NCBI RefSeq assembly: GCF_963678845.1
Contig: NZ_OY787466.1
Location: 1,116,001-1,180,000 of the forward strand
Reading direction: 5' to 3'
Source: an uncultured Bacteroides sp.
Lineage (GTDB): Bacteria > Bacteroidota > Bacteroidia > Bacteroidales > Bacteroidaceae
DNA length: 64,000 bases
Of the stretch, positions 9,649 to 19,345 are shown one piece after another. Position 1 is the stretch's first letter, and each line of letters opens with the position of its first letter. The notes beneath the pieces were generated by a model. That model had not been told where the DNA came from. It ran no database searches and saw only the letters and a program-made list of their open reading frames with translations. Both the position numbers and the translations under genes were made by a program.

Positions 9649-11724
9649 ATGAAAAGATTTATTTTACTTACACTCTGTATTTGTGCAGGTGTTCTTACTG
9701 CATTCTCGCAGAATAGAAAGTCCTGGTTTTCTGACAAAGACTTGATTCAGACAGGAGTTTATTATTATCCTGAACATTGGAATGAAAATCAATGGGAGAG
9801 AGATTTTAAACAAATGCACGATCTGGGCTTTGAATTTACCCACTTTGCCGAGTTTGCCTGGGCACAACTGGAACCTCAGGAAGGTAAATATGATTTTGCC
9901 TGGCTGGACAGAGCAGTAGCTTTGGCAGCCAAGTATAAATTGAAAGTAGTAATGTGTACTTCAACGGCTACTCCTCCGGTATGGCTGAGTAGAAAATACC
10001 CTGAGATTCTTATAAAGCAAGAAGATGGAACAGTATTGGATCATGGTGCACGTCAGCATGCATCTTTTGCATCTCCGCTTTACAGAGAGCTTTCTTTTAA
10101 GATGATTGAAAAGCTGGCTCAACATTACGGAAATGATTCACGTATTATTGGCTGGCAGCTAGATAATGAACCAGCTGTTCAGTTTGATTATAACCCCAAA
10201 GCAGAACTTGCATTCAGGGATTTTCTGAAGAAGAAATATAATAATGATATAAAGGCACTGAACGATGCCTGGGGAACAGCTTTCTGGAGTGAACAGTATA
10301 GCTCATTTGATGAAATTACTCTTCCCAAGATGCGTCAGATGTTTATGAATCATCATCAGATACTCGACTATCGCCGTTTTGCTGCCGAGCAAACAACCTC
10401 TTTCCTGAACGATCAGTGTCTGTTGATAAAGAAATATGCAAAGAATCAATGGGTTACCACCAACTATATACCCAGCTATGAAGACGGACATATTGGCGGA
10501 AGCAAAGACCTTGATTTCCTTTCTTATACCCGATACATGGTTTATGGTGGAAATGATGGCATCGGTAGAAGGGGATATCGCGTAGGTGATCCTTTACGAA
10601 TAGCTTTTGCCAATGATTTCTTCCGCCCGATAAAAGGAACATATGGTGTGATGGAACTTCAACCCGGGCAGGTAAACTGGGGAAGCATTAACCCTCAGCC
10701 ACTTCCGGGAGCAGTAAGATTGTGGTTGTGGAGTGTGTTTGCCGGAGGAAGTGACTTTGCTTGCACCTATCGTTACCGCCAGCCGCTTTATGGCACAGAG
10801 CAATATCATTACGGAATTGTAGGTTCCGATGGAGTTACAGTTACTCCGGGTGGAAAAGAGTATCAGCAGTTTATGCAGGAAATTAAACAATTGCGCAAAG
10901 ATTATTCTCCCCGTGAAGATAAACCGAAAGATTACCTGGCTCGCAAGACCGCAATCCTCTTTAATCATGAAAACTCATGGAGTATTGAACGTCAGAAACA
11001 AAATGAGACATGGAATACAATGGCTCATGTGGATAAATACTATCGTCAGTTAAAAGCATTTGGTGCACCAGTCGATTTCATAACAGAAGATAAAGACTTT
11101 AGCGCATATCCCGTTTTAATTGCACCTGCTTATCAGTTGGTAGACGATGCTTTGATTAATCGTTGGACTGAATACGTGAAGAATGGCGGTAATTTGATTC
11201 TTACCTGTCGTACAGGCCATAAAGATCGTAACGGAAGATTGTTTGAAGCTCCATTCCGTTCTAAAATTGATAACCTGACAGGTAATAAAGTAGACTTCTA
11301 CGATCTTCTTTTACCTAATGATTCGGGAAAGGTGACAATGGGCAATAAGAAATACAACTGGAATACTTGGGGTGAAATGCTTATTCCCGGAAAGGATACA
11401 GATGTATGGGCCTCATATACTGATGAATTCTATGAAGGTAAACCTGCTGTAACTATGCACCGTTTGGGAAAAGGAACGGTAACTTACGTAGGTGTTGATT
11501 CAAATGATGGAACATTGGAAAAAGATGTTCTGACTAAACTTTATACCACTCTTAATATTCCGGTTATGGATTTACCTTACGGGATTACAATGGAATATAG
11601 AAATGGTTTGGGTATTGTTCTTAATTATTCTGATAAACCGTATGAGTTTCAGTTACCAAAAGGAAGTAAGGTGATTATTGGTGAAACAAACATACCTACA
11701 GCCGGCGTTTTGGTCTTTAAGTAA
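9649..11724 (+). CDS. GH42 beta-galactosidase, exported
   Basis: This 691-residue protein has a signal peptide (residues 1-20, AFS-QN) followed by the GH42 layout: TIM barrel (about 30-400), trimerisation domain with a Rossmann-like glutaminase fold (about 420-620) and a small C-terminal beta domain. The acid/base is E174 in LDNEPAV and the nucleophile E336 in VMELQPGQVNW. STATPPVWL is a family landmark. Most GH42 enzymes act on short beta-galactosides, so trimming of galactan side chains of rhamnogalacturonan I fits. Export is notable because many GH42 enzymes are cytoplasmic. A terminator follows at 11762-11798. Confidence 0.88.
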   Translation: MKRFILLTLCICAGVLTAFSQNRKSWFSDKDLIQTGVYYYPEHWNENQWERDFKQMHDLGFEFTHFAEFAWAQLEPQEGKYDFAWLDRAVALAAKYKLKVVMCTSTATPPVWLSRKYPEILIKQEDGTVLDHGARQHASFASPLYRELSFKMIEKLAQHYGNDSRIIGWQLDNEPAVQFDYNPKAELAFRDFLKKKYNNDIKALNDAWGTAFWSEQYSSFDEITLPKMRQMFMNHHQILDYRRFAAEQTTSFLNDQCLLIKKYAKNQWVTTNYIPSYEDGHIGGSKDLDFLSYTRYMVYGGNDGIGRRGYRVGDPLRIAFANDFFRPIKGTYGVMELQPGQVNWGSINPQPLPGAVRLWLWSVFAGGSDFACTYRYRQPLYGTEQYHYGIVGSDGVTVTPGGKEYQQFMQEIKQLRKDYSPREDKPKDYLARKTAILFNHENSWSIERQKQNETWNTMAHVDKYYRQLKAFGAPVDFITEDKDFSAYPVLIAPAYQLVDDALINRWTEYVKNGGNLILTCRTGHKDRNGRLFEAPFRSKIDNLTGNKVDFYDLLLPNDSGKVTMGNKKYNWNTWGEMLIPGKDTDVWASYTDEFYEGKPAVTMHRLGKGTVTYVGVDSNDGTLEKDVLTKLYTTLNIPVMDLPYGITMEYRNGLGIVLNYSDKPYEFQLPKGSKVIIGETNIPTAGVLVFK

Positions 11725-11761
11725 AAAGAGTAAAGGTATAATATACTTTATGCAATATCAG

Positions 11762-11798
11762 GGGGATGATTCACAGCTAGTGGAGAGTCCCCTTTTTT
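11762..11798 (+). terminator. Rho-independent terminator after GH42
   Basis: GGGGAT pairs with GTCCCC around an inner CAC/GTG pair, followed by six T. Confidence 0.65.
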
Positions 11799-11802
11799 GT
11801 GT

Positions 11803-11858
11803 GCGGAAAAATGCCCTCTATTTTTTGTTATTATAGGGGGTGAAAATAATTTTTCCGC
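11803..11858 (+). repeat. Nested inverted repeat in intergenic DNA
   Basis: GCGGAAAAAT (11803-11812) is repeated inverted as ATTTTTCCGC (11849-11858), and inside lies CCCTCTA against TAGGGGG. No T-run follows, so it is not a plain terminator. The rest of the 655-bp gap 11725-12379 shows no gene remnant I can recognise. Confidence 0.55.
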
Positions 11859-12276
11859 GGCTTATAATCAGATAGTTAACCCGAAAAGTAAAACGTCTTG
11901 TCAGAAAACAACCTTATAAGTTGTTCCTCAAAATGGAAAATGTGAGTTAAAAAGTGTTTCATTGTTATTTTACAGTGGTTTAATTTGCCATAAACGATGT
12001 TCACATGCCTATTTTACTCTCCAGATACGGTTGAAACTAATAGGTGTTTTAGATTCATTAACAATATGGCAGCGGATTCTTATATAACTGAATATATCTT
12101 CTTTTCATTTACATAGTATAGATGCTTCATTACAGCTTATTTCTTTTGGAAATAGTACTTTAACAGTTAAAAAACAAAAAGTTATCTTGCTCAAACTCCG
12201 GTTACATATTTTTATTTATAGGCGGGAGATTTTGCAGCGATCTGAAAAGTTCCGCTCACGCATACATTCATGATAC

Positions 12277-12313
12277 AAAAAAAAGAAGGAATAACCCTCG
12301 CGGGCACTCCTTC
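12277..12313 (-). terminator. Rho-independent terminator after GH105
   Basis: On the minus strand GAAGGA...CCC pairs with GGG...TCCTTC and runs into eight T, 67 bp past the GH105 stop. Confidence 0.8.
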
Positions 12314-12379
12314 CTGTCAATTAGTCTATTAATCTTTTATACCTGACTAATCTTAAAACTTAATCTATCACCTATTGAA

Positions 12380-13507
12380 TTATTTTAATTTGTAAAGTTC
12401 TGATCCTGCTAAAAGAAAGCAACCTACGCCATAATCCTCAAAATCAGGAGATTTATCGCAAGTAGTAGGCTGGCCATCTTTAGGTTCTTTCCCTGTTCCC
12501 TGAACGTATCCCAGGAATCCGTCGGGGTGAACTGCATCTTTAACCATGGCATTCCATGCCTTTGTTACAACAGGAAGATATTCTTTCTTATCCAGATATC
12601 CGTTTGATATTCCCCATGTCATGCCATAAACAAATAAAGCTGTACCCGAAGTCTCTTTTCCTCCAAAATTATTAGGATCGTGCAGACTGCAATTCCAGAA
12701 TCCATCTTCGCGCTGACAGTTTTTCAACGCTTTACTCATGGCTAGAAAATCATTCAGATAATCCTGACGGTGCTTCTCGTTGGCAGGAATCTCTTTCATA
12801 ACCCGTACCAAAGCAGCATACACCCATCCGTTACCTCTCGACCAGTAACAATCTTCTCCGTTTGGTTCTTTGTAAGGAGGCACAAAATCCTTATCGCGCC
12901 ACCACAACCCATCTTTAGGATTGTATAGACCATTCTGTCCATGTTTGTTGCGCGAGAATGAATACATGTCCCACATCTTATCAAAATACTTCTGTTCCTT
13001 AAATATATTACCAAGTTTTGCAAAAACAGGCATACCCATTTGTATAGCATCAATCCACGACCAGTCATCATTCTGAGGAGTATTGACCACCATGTCAATA
13101 GATAACTTTATATTCTTCAGTTTCTCAGGTGATGGATGTATGCGGAACAGTTCAATGTAAGTCTGTCCGCAGCACTGATCATCAGCATTACGTGTAGTGT
13201 TTCCGTTTCTTAATCCCCATTTATGAAAGTCAGCCCATTTGTAAGCGTATTCATAATAATCTTCTCTGGGTAAAATTGAATGTAATTCCATTAATCCTTC
13301 ATAATATACCCCACGGGTCCATATATTACTAGGTCTCACTTTCCCAACGAATGTAGGTGTACTTGGGTCAGAGTATTTCTTCATGAAATAATCATTAACT
13401 AACGTAGTAGCTTTTAAAATCTCATTCCGGTTGGGAAGAGTCTGTGCCACCGCTTGTCCAAACGTCAGAGTTATTAGTAAAAATGGAATAAGTATTCTTT
13501 TCTTCAT
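12380..13507 (-). CDS. GH105 unsaturated rhamnogalacturonyl hydrolase, exported
   Basis: This 375-residue protein has a signal peptide (residues 1-21, AVA-QT) and an (alpha/alpha)6 barrel of family GH105. These enzymes hydrate the 4,5-unsaturated uronic acid that rhamnogalacturonan lyases leave at the non-reducing end and release it. Supporting stretches are WTRGVYYEG, WIDAIQMGMP (the candidate catalytic Asp in WID), WSRGNGWVYAAL and GTALFVYGM. It works directly after the PL11 lyase encoded at 19437. The gene is transcribed alone, from its own promoter at 13568-13575 to the terminator at 12277-12313. Confidence 0.88.
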   Translation of the reverse strand: MKKRILIPFLLITLTFGQAVAQTLPNRNEILKATTLVNDYFMKKYSDPSTPTFVGKVRPSNIWTRGVYYEGLMELHSILPREDYYEYAYKWADFHKWGLRNGNTTRNADDQCCGQTYIELFRIHPSPEKLKNIKLSIDMVVNTPQNDDWSWIDAIQMGMPVFAKLGNIFKEQKYFDKMWDMYSFSRNKHGQNGLYNPKDGLWWRDKDFVPPYKEPNGEDCYWSRGNGWVYAALVRVMKEIPANEKHRQDYLNDFLAMSKALKNCQREDGFWNCSLHDPNNFGGKETSGTALFVYGMTWGISNGYLDKKEYLPVVTKAWNAMVKDAVHPDGFLGYVQGTGKEPKDGQPTTCDKSPDFEDYGVGCFLLAGSELYKLK

Positions 13508-13567
13508 ATAAACGTATTTTGTATGTTACAATTATTAATAGTTAACGTCCACTATATTGAACAGTAG

Positions 13568-13575
13568 CAAAGATA
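13568..13575 (-). promoter_or_regulatory. Candidate promoter for GH105
   Basis: The minus strand reads TATCTTTG (-7). A TTTA lies 19 bp upstream as a near -33 match. Confidence 0.55.
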
Positions 13576-13606
13576 GACGAAAGAATAAAGTTTCTAAATG
13601 GAATAT

Positions 13607-13622
13607 TATACGTATTCATTTA
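13607..13622 (-). promoter_or_regulatory. Candidate HTCS operator, GH105 copy
   Basis: The minus strand reads TAAATGAATACGTATA, 10 of 16 matches to the susC/PL11 element, ending 31 bp before the -7 box. Confidence 0.4.
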
Positions 13623-13671
13623 ATATAATTCATCTGAGCAAATATCTATTATTAATTTTCTACAGTCGGTC

Positions 13672-13679
13672 TATCTTTG
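13672..13679 (+). promoter_or_regulatory. Surviving -7 box upstream of the CE12 remnant
   Basis: TATCTTTG fits TAnnTTTG, 28 bp before the ATG of the decayed gene. It is divergent from the GH105 promoter about 100 bp away. Confidence 0.45.
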
Positions 13680-13707
13680 TAGTGCAAATATTTAATATGT
13701 ATATATC

Positions 13708-13880
13708 ATGAAGAAAACCTTATTGCTATTTTTATTGCCTGTATTATTTAGTTTTCAGAGTGCTTCAAATGCTCAAATGATACTCATTCGTTGGAAGCCG
13801 ATGCCATGCAAATAGCAAAATTTGTTGCTGAAGGGATAAAGGATTTAAAATCAAGAGGTTTATATCAATGTGTAAAATAG
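13708..13880 (+). pseudogene. Remnant of a CE12 rhamnogalacturonan acetylesterase
   Basis: The ATG at 13708 opens a good signal peptide (MKKTLLLFLLPVLFSFQSA, then SNAQ). After about 24 codons the frame shifts, and 13779-13880 reads DTHSLEADAMQIAKFVAEG and onward to a stop at 13880. That tail matches the end of a CE12 esterase: compare DNTHFNPYGAYEISKCIIEG in the gene at 4276-5547. The whole middle, including the nucleophile GDS block, is gone. The literal frame from 13708 stops at 13815 after 35 codons. An internal deletion plus frameshift in a full-length exported acetylesterase explains it. Promoter and reading start are still present. Confidence 0.75.
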
Positions 13881-13905
13881 TTTAAATCATCCCAAATTAT
13901 AAAAA

Positions 13906-13921
13906 TACATGCAATTGTACG
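13906..13921 (+). promoter_or_regulatory. Candidate HTCS operator, susC copy
   Basis: TACATGCAATTGTACG differs from the PL11 copy at only two positions and ends 31 bp before the -7 box at 13953. Confidence 0.6.
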
Positions 13922-13952
13922 ATTGTCTATTGTTGTTAAACGGCATTTAACC

Positions 13953-13960
13953 TATGTTTG
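13953..13960 (+). promoter_or_regulatory. Candidate -7 box for susC-susD
   Basis: TATGTTTG fits TAnnTTTG. It implies a leader of about 75 nt before the susC start. Confidence 0.6.
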
Positions 13961-14043
13961 CAGCGTACTTAGTATTTAGGGTGTTGTTTTATGGAACAAT
14001 AGTATCTGATTATTAGAAATTAGTTAATTTTATATTTTAATTT

Positions 14044-17000
14044 ATGGAAAACAAAAAGCAAGTTAAACAGCGGAGTCTTTTGGGCCTGTTCCCAAGGCTT
14101 TTGTTAGTAGTTTTATTTTCTGCGATAGCTTCATTTGCATTTGCACAGAACAAAACAATCACAGGTTCTGTAGTTGATGCAAAAGGTGAACCAATCATTG
14201 GTGCCAGTGTTCTGGTTAAAGGAACATCGAACGGTACTATAACTGATCTCGATGGTAACTTCTCTCTTAGAAATGTTTCAAACAATTCAACTTTGCAAGT
14301 AAGTTACATTGGCTATGTTGCTCAAACAGTTTCTGTTGCAGGTAAAGCTAGTGTTAAAGTAATATTGGAGGAAAATTCTCAGGTATTGGAGGAAGTTGTA
14401 GTTGTTGGTTATGGTGTTCAAAAGAAGACTGACGTAACAGGTGCAATGGCACGTATTGGTGACAAAGAATTGAAGGCAATGCCAGTTAAGGATGCTTTTC
14501 AAGCGATGCAAGGTAAGGTTGCCGGTGTAGATATTACTTCAAATCAACGTCCGGGTGAAACAGGAAACATTAAGATTCGTGGCGTTCGTTCTTTAAGTGT
14601 AGACAATGATCCGTTATGTGTTGTTGATGGAATGGTTATTCAGAGTGGTGGTATTGATAATATTAATCCGAGTGACATCGAGTCAATAGATATTTTGAAA
14701 GATGCTTCTGCTACTGCTATTTATGGTTCTCGTGGTGCCAATGGTGTGATTCTGGTAACAACAAAACACGGTAAAGATGGTAGGGTTACTTTAAATTATT
14801 CTGGTTCAGTAACGATGGAAAAAATGTATGATGTTACTGAATATATGAATGCTGCTGAATGGCTGGATTATGCTCGTTTGGCAAAATACAATATAGGCAC
14901 TTACGCATCAGCTACTCCTTCTTATGCTGCTGACTTGGCTGCATGGGGTTCTGTAGGAGCTTCTTTCGCAAATATTGCTAAAGGTTGGACAAACAACAAT
15001 ACTGTGTATGACAGTAGTAAAGTGGGTAATTATGACTGGAGCAAATACGGTAAACAGACTGGTCTTTCAACAGAACATACATTGAGCGTATCAGGTGGTA
15101 CTGAAAAATTCCAGGGTTATGGTTCATTTGGTTATTTACGTCAGGAAGGCACACAACCTGGTGAGTTATACCAACGTTACACTGCAAAGACAAGCTTTGA
15201 TGCTTCTCCGTTAAAGTGGTTCAAAATGGGAACATCAATGAATCTTTCCTGGGGTGATCAGGATTATGGTTATAGCTTTGCAAAATCAGTGACAGGTGCT
15301 GGTGATTTATATTCTGCTTTGAAAGGTATGCTTCCATGGACAGTCCCTTATGATGAGAACGGTGATTATATTCGTAATCCGGCAAATGGTGACGTTAATA
15401 TTATTAACCCTATTAACGAACTTAGCTATACAGTAAATAATCGTCAGACACTTCGTGCAACAGGAAGTTTCTATGCACAGATGGATCTTGGAGAGATCTG
15501 GAATCCTCTGAAAGGTTTAAAAGTTCGTACTCAGTTTGGTCCTGAATTCAAATATTACCGTACAGGTACTTTCTATGATAAAAGAGGTATCAATGGTGAT
15601 GGTAATAATACAGCTTCTTATAATAATTATCAGACACGCGCATGGACATTGGATAATTTGATATATTATGATCGCACTTTTGCTAAGGACCACAAAATAG
15701 GTTTGACTTTGATGCAGTCATCATCTGCAAGTCATGATGAAAATGGTACAATGAAAGCTCTCGGCGTTGCTACTGCTTCAGAGTTATGGTACAATTTGTC
15801 TTCAGTTAGTTCTTTAAATTCATTTGATACAGGGTTGACCGAATCTCAGATGGAATCATATATGATGCGTGCCAATTATGGTTTTAAAGATAAGTATTTA
15901 TTAACTGCTTCAATTCGTTGGGATGGTGCTTCTCGACTAGCTGATGGTAACAAATGGTCTAGTTTCCCTTCGTTAGCTTTAGGTTGGCGTATTGATCAGG
16001 AAAGTTTTATGAAAGACATAAAATGGGTCGATGCATTAAAACTTCGTTTAGGTATGGGTACAACAGGTAACTCTTCAGTACCACCTTATGGAACTAAAGG
16101 TGGTGTCTCTACCTTGTATTATAATTGGGGAGCGACTGCATCTACAATAGGTTATGTTGCATCTGATCCTTCACAGGCATCTCCGTCAAAAATGGCAAAT
16201 CCTAAATTGGGTTGGGAGAGAACTACACAGTATAACCTAGGTTTGGATTACGGATTGTTAAAGGGACGTATCAATGGTAATATTGATGTTTATAAAACCA
16301 AAACAAACGATTTGTTAATGGCAATGTCTATACCTTCATTGACTGGTTATACATCTACTTATGCTAATGTTGGTAAAACTGAAGGTTGGGGTATTGATTT
16401 GCAACTTAATACTGTAAATATCAAAACCCGTGATTTTACATGGACTACTAATTTAACATGGTCAAAAGATAAGAGCAAGATTACAGAACTAGCTAATGGA
16501 AATCAAAAAAATATAGGTAGCGCATGGTTTGTAGGTCAGGAAATAGGTGTTTTCTATGACTATGTTTATGATGGAATCTGGAAAACTTCCGAAGCTACTG
16601 AAGCTGCTAAGTATGGTCGTAAACCAGGACAAATCAAAGTGAAGGATTTAAATATTGATGGAAAGATAGATGCCAATAACGATATGAAAATTGTAGGTTC
16701 TGTACGTCCATCCTGGTCTGGAGGTATTACCAATACATTCAATTACAAGAATCTTGAGTTCTCATTCTTTATCTATACTCGTTGGGGATCTACATTCAAG
16801 GGTGGTGCAGTAACCTTAGACGGCCGTTTTATGCAACGTAAGGTTGATTACTGGGTAGCTGGTACAAATGAGAATGCAAAATACTATTCTCCAGGTTCAA
16901 CTAAAAGTGAATCAGCTGATACTTATAACTCTTCTATGAATTACCAGGATGGTTCATTCATTAAAGTACGTAATGTTAATCTTGGATATAACTTTACTCA

Positions 17001-17187
17001 AAAGCAGTTGAAGAAAATAGGCTTTAGTTCTTTGAAGGTTTATGCTCAGTGTATGAATCCATTCATGATTTACAAAAAATGTGACTTTTTGGATACAGAC
17101 CTTTCCAGCTATGATAACAACACTGTAACTACAGGTTCTGCAACTACTACAAGAGGTCTTGTGTTTGGTGTTAATGTTGGATTCTAA
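14044..17187 (+). CDS. SusC-family TonB-dependent outer-membrane transporter
   Basis: This 1047-residue outer-membrane protein should import oligosaccharides released at the cell surface. A long signal peptide (about 1-35, ending AFAQN) is followed by a carboxypeptidase-like regulatory domain (about 38-112, ITGSVVDAKGEPIIGASV), the TonB-box-like LEEVVVVGYG, the plug domain (about 125-235, with IYGSRGANGVILVTT) and a 22-strand barrel ending in a terminal Phe. There is no STN anti-sigma-interacting domain, so regulation is left to the HTCS. It is paired with susD 20 bp downstream. The substrate, rhamnogalacturonan I oligosaccharides, is inferred from the surrounding enzymes. Confidence 0.92.
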   Translation: MENKKQVKQRSLLGLFPRLLLVVLFSAIASFAFAQNKTITGSVVDAKGEPIIGASVLVKGTSNGTITDLDGNFSLRNVSNNSTLQVSYIGYVAQTVSVAGKASVKVILEENSQVLEEVVVVGYGVQKKTDVTGAMARIGDKELKAMPVKDAFQAMQGKVAGVDITSNQRPGETGNIKIRGVRSLSVDNDPLCVVDGMVIQSGGIDNINPSDIESIDILKDASATAIYGSRGANGVILVTTKHGKDGRVTLNYSGSVTMEKMYDVTEYMNAAEWLDYARLAKYNIGTYASATPSYAADLAAWGSVGASFANIAKGWTNNNTVYDSSKVGNYDWSKYGKQTGLSTEHTLSVSGGTEKFQGYGSFGYLRQEGTQPGELYQRYTAKTSFDASPLKWFKMGTSMNLSWGDQDYGYSFAKSVTGAGDLYSALKGMLPWTVPYDENGDYIRNPANGDVNIINPINELSYTVNNRQTLRATGSFYAQMDLGEIWNPLKGLKVRTQFGPEFKYYRTGTFYDKRGINGDGNNTASYNNYQTRAWTLDNLIYYDRTFAKDHKIGLTLMQSSSASHDENGTMKALGVATASELWYNLSSVSSLNSFDTGLTESQMESYMMRANYGFKDKYLLTASIRWDGASRLADGNKWSSFPSLALGWRIDQESFMKDIKWVDALKLRLGMGTTGNSSVPPYGTKGGVSTLYYNWGATASTIGYVASDPSQASPSKMANPKLGWERTTQYNLGLDYGLLKGRINGNIDVYKTKTNDLLMAMSIPSLTGYTSTYANVGKTEGWGIDLQLNTVNIKTRDFTWTTNLTWSKDKSKITELANGNQKNIGSAWFVGQEIGVFYDYVYDGIWKTSEATEAAKYGRKPGQIKVKDLNIDGKIDANNDMKIVGSVRPSWSGGITNTFNYKNLEFSFFIYTRWGSTFKGGAVTLDGRFMQRKVDYWVAGTNENAKYYSPGSTKSESADTYNSSMNYQDGSFIKVRNVNLGYNFTQKQLKKIGFSSLKVYAQCMNPFMIYKKCDFLDTDLSSYDNNTVTTGSATTTRGLVFGVNVGF

Positions 17188-17207
17188 CTTTAAAACAGAA
17201 AATTAAG

Positions 17208-19274
17208 ATGAAAATAAATAAATTATTATTAGCAGCAGTGATGGTAGGTACAGTAGGTGCGTCCATCACATCTTGTAGCAGTGATTTCTTGGATGAAAAT
17301 CTGACTACACAGTATAGTAGCGACCGCTTTAAAACTCAGGATGGTCTTGACGAATTGGTTACTGGTACTTATCAGAAATTGAAATTCAAATTTAACTATA
17401 TCTGGGGAATTGAAATGTATAACTTAGGCGTTGATGAATTTACCGATGCCAATAACCCAGTTCCAAGTTTCAACTGCTACAGTGCTGATTTGAATTCGGC
17501 GGAAACAGGAGCTAATGCTCCTCTTTGGGATAATATGTATGGAGGTATAGAATCAGCCAATACATTGATTCAGAATATTCCTCTTTATTATAATAAGACT
17601 AACACTAATTATAACACTCGCTTGGGTGAAAGTTATTTTTTACGTGCTTACTTTTATTTACAGTTAGTATCTCAATATGGTGGTGTACCTTTGAAATTAC
17701 AACCTTCTACAAAAGTTGAAACTTATTTTACCCGAGCTTCTGAGCAAGATTGTTTCGCGCAGATTATTTCAGATTTAGACCAAGCATATAGTTTGTTGCC
17801 AACTAAAGCAGCTCAGACTGGTCGTATAACTAAATGGGCGGCAGCTCACTTTTTGGCCAAAGCTCACTTGACACGTGCTAGTGAATTGTACTCATCTTGG
17901 AATTCATCAACAACGGCTGCAGATTTAGATGCTGTTATCAAATACGGACAGGAAGTGGTTGCTGCTCAGCCATTGTGTGACAACTATGTTAATCTATGGG
18001 ATTTCACAAAGGCTAATAGTGCTAATGAAACAGTATCAGAAGTAGTTTTGGCTGCTCAGTTCTCTGACGACCAAACTACCTGGGGACGTTATGGTAACCA
18101 AATGCACTTGTATTATCCTTCTGTTTATCAGGATATCGCAGGAACTAAACGTGATATTTCAGGTGACCGTGAGTTCTCGTATGCTCGTGCCACCAATTAT
18201 TCAATGGATGTATTTGATCGTGTAAACGACTCTCGTTTCTGGAAATCTTTCACTACTTGCTATGGTTGTAACTATACGAAAGATGCTCCTACCTGGTCGG
18301 CTGCAAATGCTCTACTAGGACCTACAGGTACTGTCGCTGGTACTAAACGTTTTATTGGTGGTCAGTTGGCTATCAAATATATTGTGAATGATGCCGGTGA
18401 TGCTCGTTATGCACAAGTTGCAAATGATCCTACAGGTGTTTTGAAAAATAGTGTTATGCAGAATACTCATACTTTTGTACGTTACTTTAATAGCGAACCG
18501 CAAGCATGGGTAGGTATACATGGAAATGAAGGCCATTCTAGCATACCAAAACGTTCCGTTGCTTTATCTAAGTATCGTGATGGTTATCGTAATGCTGTTT
18601 CTTCCCAGTTTGGTACACGTGATGCTATTATAGCTCGTTCTGCTGAAGATGCTTTGATGGTAGCTGAAGCTTATATCCGTCAGGGAGAAGCTCAATATCC
18701 CAATGCAATTATATGGATAAATAAATTGCGCGATCGTGCAGCTTTCAAGGATGGTGAAGATCGTTCTAAAAACGTAGATGGAGGTCAGGCTTATAAAAAC
18801 AATTCTTATTGTACAGGCCTTGGTGGAGGTTTCTCTGCTGATGGAGCTATCTATTGGGATAAGAATACATATTATGAATCTAATAATGATATGCCAGCGA
18901 CTACAACTTCTACTGCATCTGCTATGCATATCAACTCTGTAAATGATATTTATAGCTCAAAGGTTGATTCTCCTATTTACGATAAACTAGGTTGTACAAC
19001 AAATACTGCAAAGATGATGTGTTTCTTACTGAATGAACGTACTCGTGAACTTTGTGGTGAAACATATCGTTGGGAAGATTTGGCAAGAACAAAAACTCTT
19101 GAATCTCGTTGGAAAGCATTCAATGATGGTTTTGTTAGAGGTAATACTACATTTAATGCTTCTACTCACTATTATCGTCCTATTCCGCAATCATTCTTGG
19201 ATAACATTACCGATCAAAATGGTGTAGCTTTAACTGCTGAACAGAAGGCTGCAATGCAGAATCCAGGATATTAA
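17208..19274 (+). CDS. SusD-family surface glycan-binding lipoprotein
   Basis: This 688-residue lipoprotein has its lipobox Cys near residue 23 (SITSCSSDFLDE). SusD proteins form the lid over the SusC barrel and bind glycan with helical TPR-like repeats. The family is recognised from the CSSDFLDE start, LGESYFLRAYFYLQLVSQYGGVP and the C-terminal LNERTRELCGETYRWEDLARTK block. At 688 residues it is at the long end for the family. It is co-transcribed with susC, with a strong terminator 22 bp after its stop. Confidence 0.92.
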   Translation: MKINKLLLAAVMVGTVGASITSCSSDFLDENLTTQYSSDRFKTQDGLDELVTGTYQKLKFKFNYIWGIEMYNLGVDEFTDANNPVPSFNCYSADLNSAETGANAPLWDNMYGGIESANTLIQNIPLYYNKTNTNYNTRLGESYFLRAYFYLQLVSQYGGVPLKLQPSTKVETYFTRASEQDCFAQIISDLDQAYSLLPTKAAQTGRITKWAAAHFLAKAHLTRASELYSSWNSSTTAADLDAVIKYGQEVVAAQPLCDNYVNLWDFTKANSANETVSEVVLAAQFSDDQTTWGRYGNQMHLYYPSVYQDIAGTKRDISGDREFSYARATNYSMDVFDRVNDSRFWKSFTTCYGCNYTKDAPTWSAANALLGPTGTVAGTKRFIGGQLAIKYIVNDAGDARYAQVANDPTGVLKNSVMQNTHTFVRYFNSEPQAWVGIHGNEGHSSIPKRSVALSKYRDGYRNAVSSQFGTRDAIIARSAEDALMVAEAYIRQGEAQYPNAIIWINKLRDRAAFKDGEDRSKNVDGGQAYKNNSYCTGLGGGFSADGAIYWDKNTYYESNNDMPATTTSTASAMHINSVNDIYSSKVDSPIYDKLGCTTNTAKMMCFLLNERTRELCGETYRWEDLARTKTLESRWKAFNDGFVRGNTTFNASTHYYRPIPQSFLDNITDQNGVALTAEQKAAMQNPGY

Positions 19275-19296
19275 TAGAAATATTCTCAAATAATGA

Positions 19297-19336
19297 ACGT
19301 CCTGCATGGAAAAATAAAACATGCGGGGCGTTTTTT
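19297..19336 (+). terminator. Rho-independent terminator after susD
   Basis: ACGTCCTGCATG pairs with CATGCGGGGCGT across an 11-nt A-rich loop, followed by a T-run. Confidence 0.8.
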
Positions 19337-19345
19337 GTTTGTATT

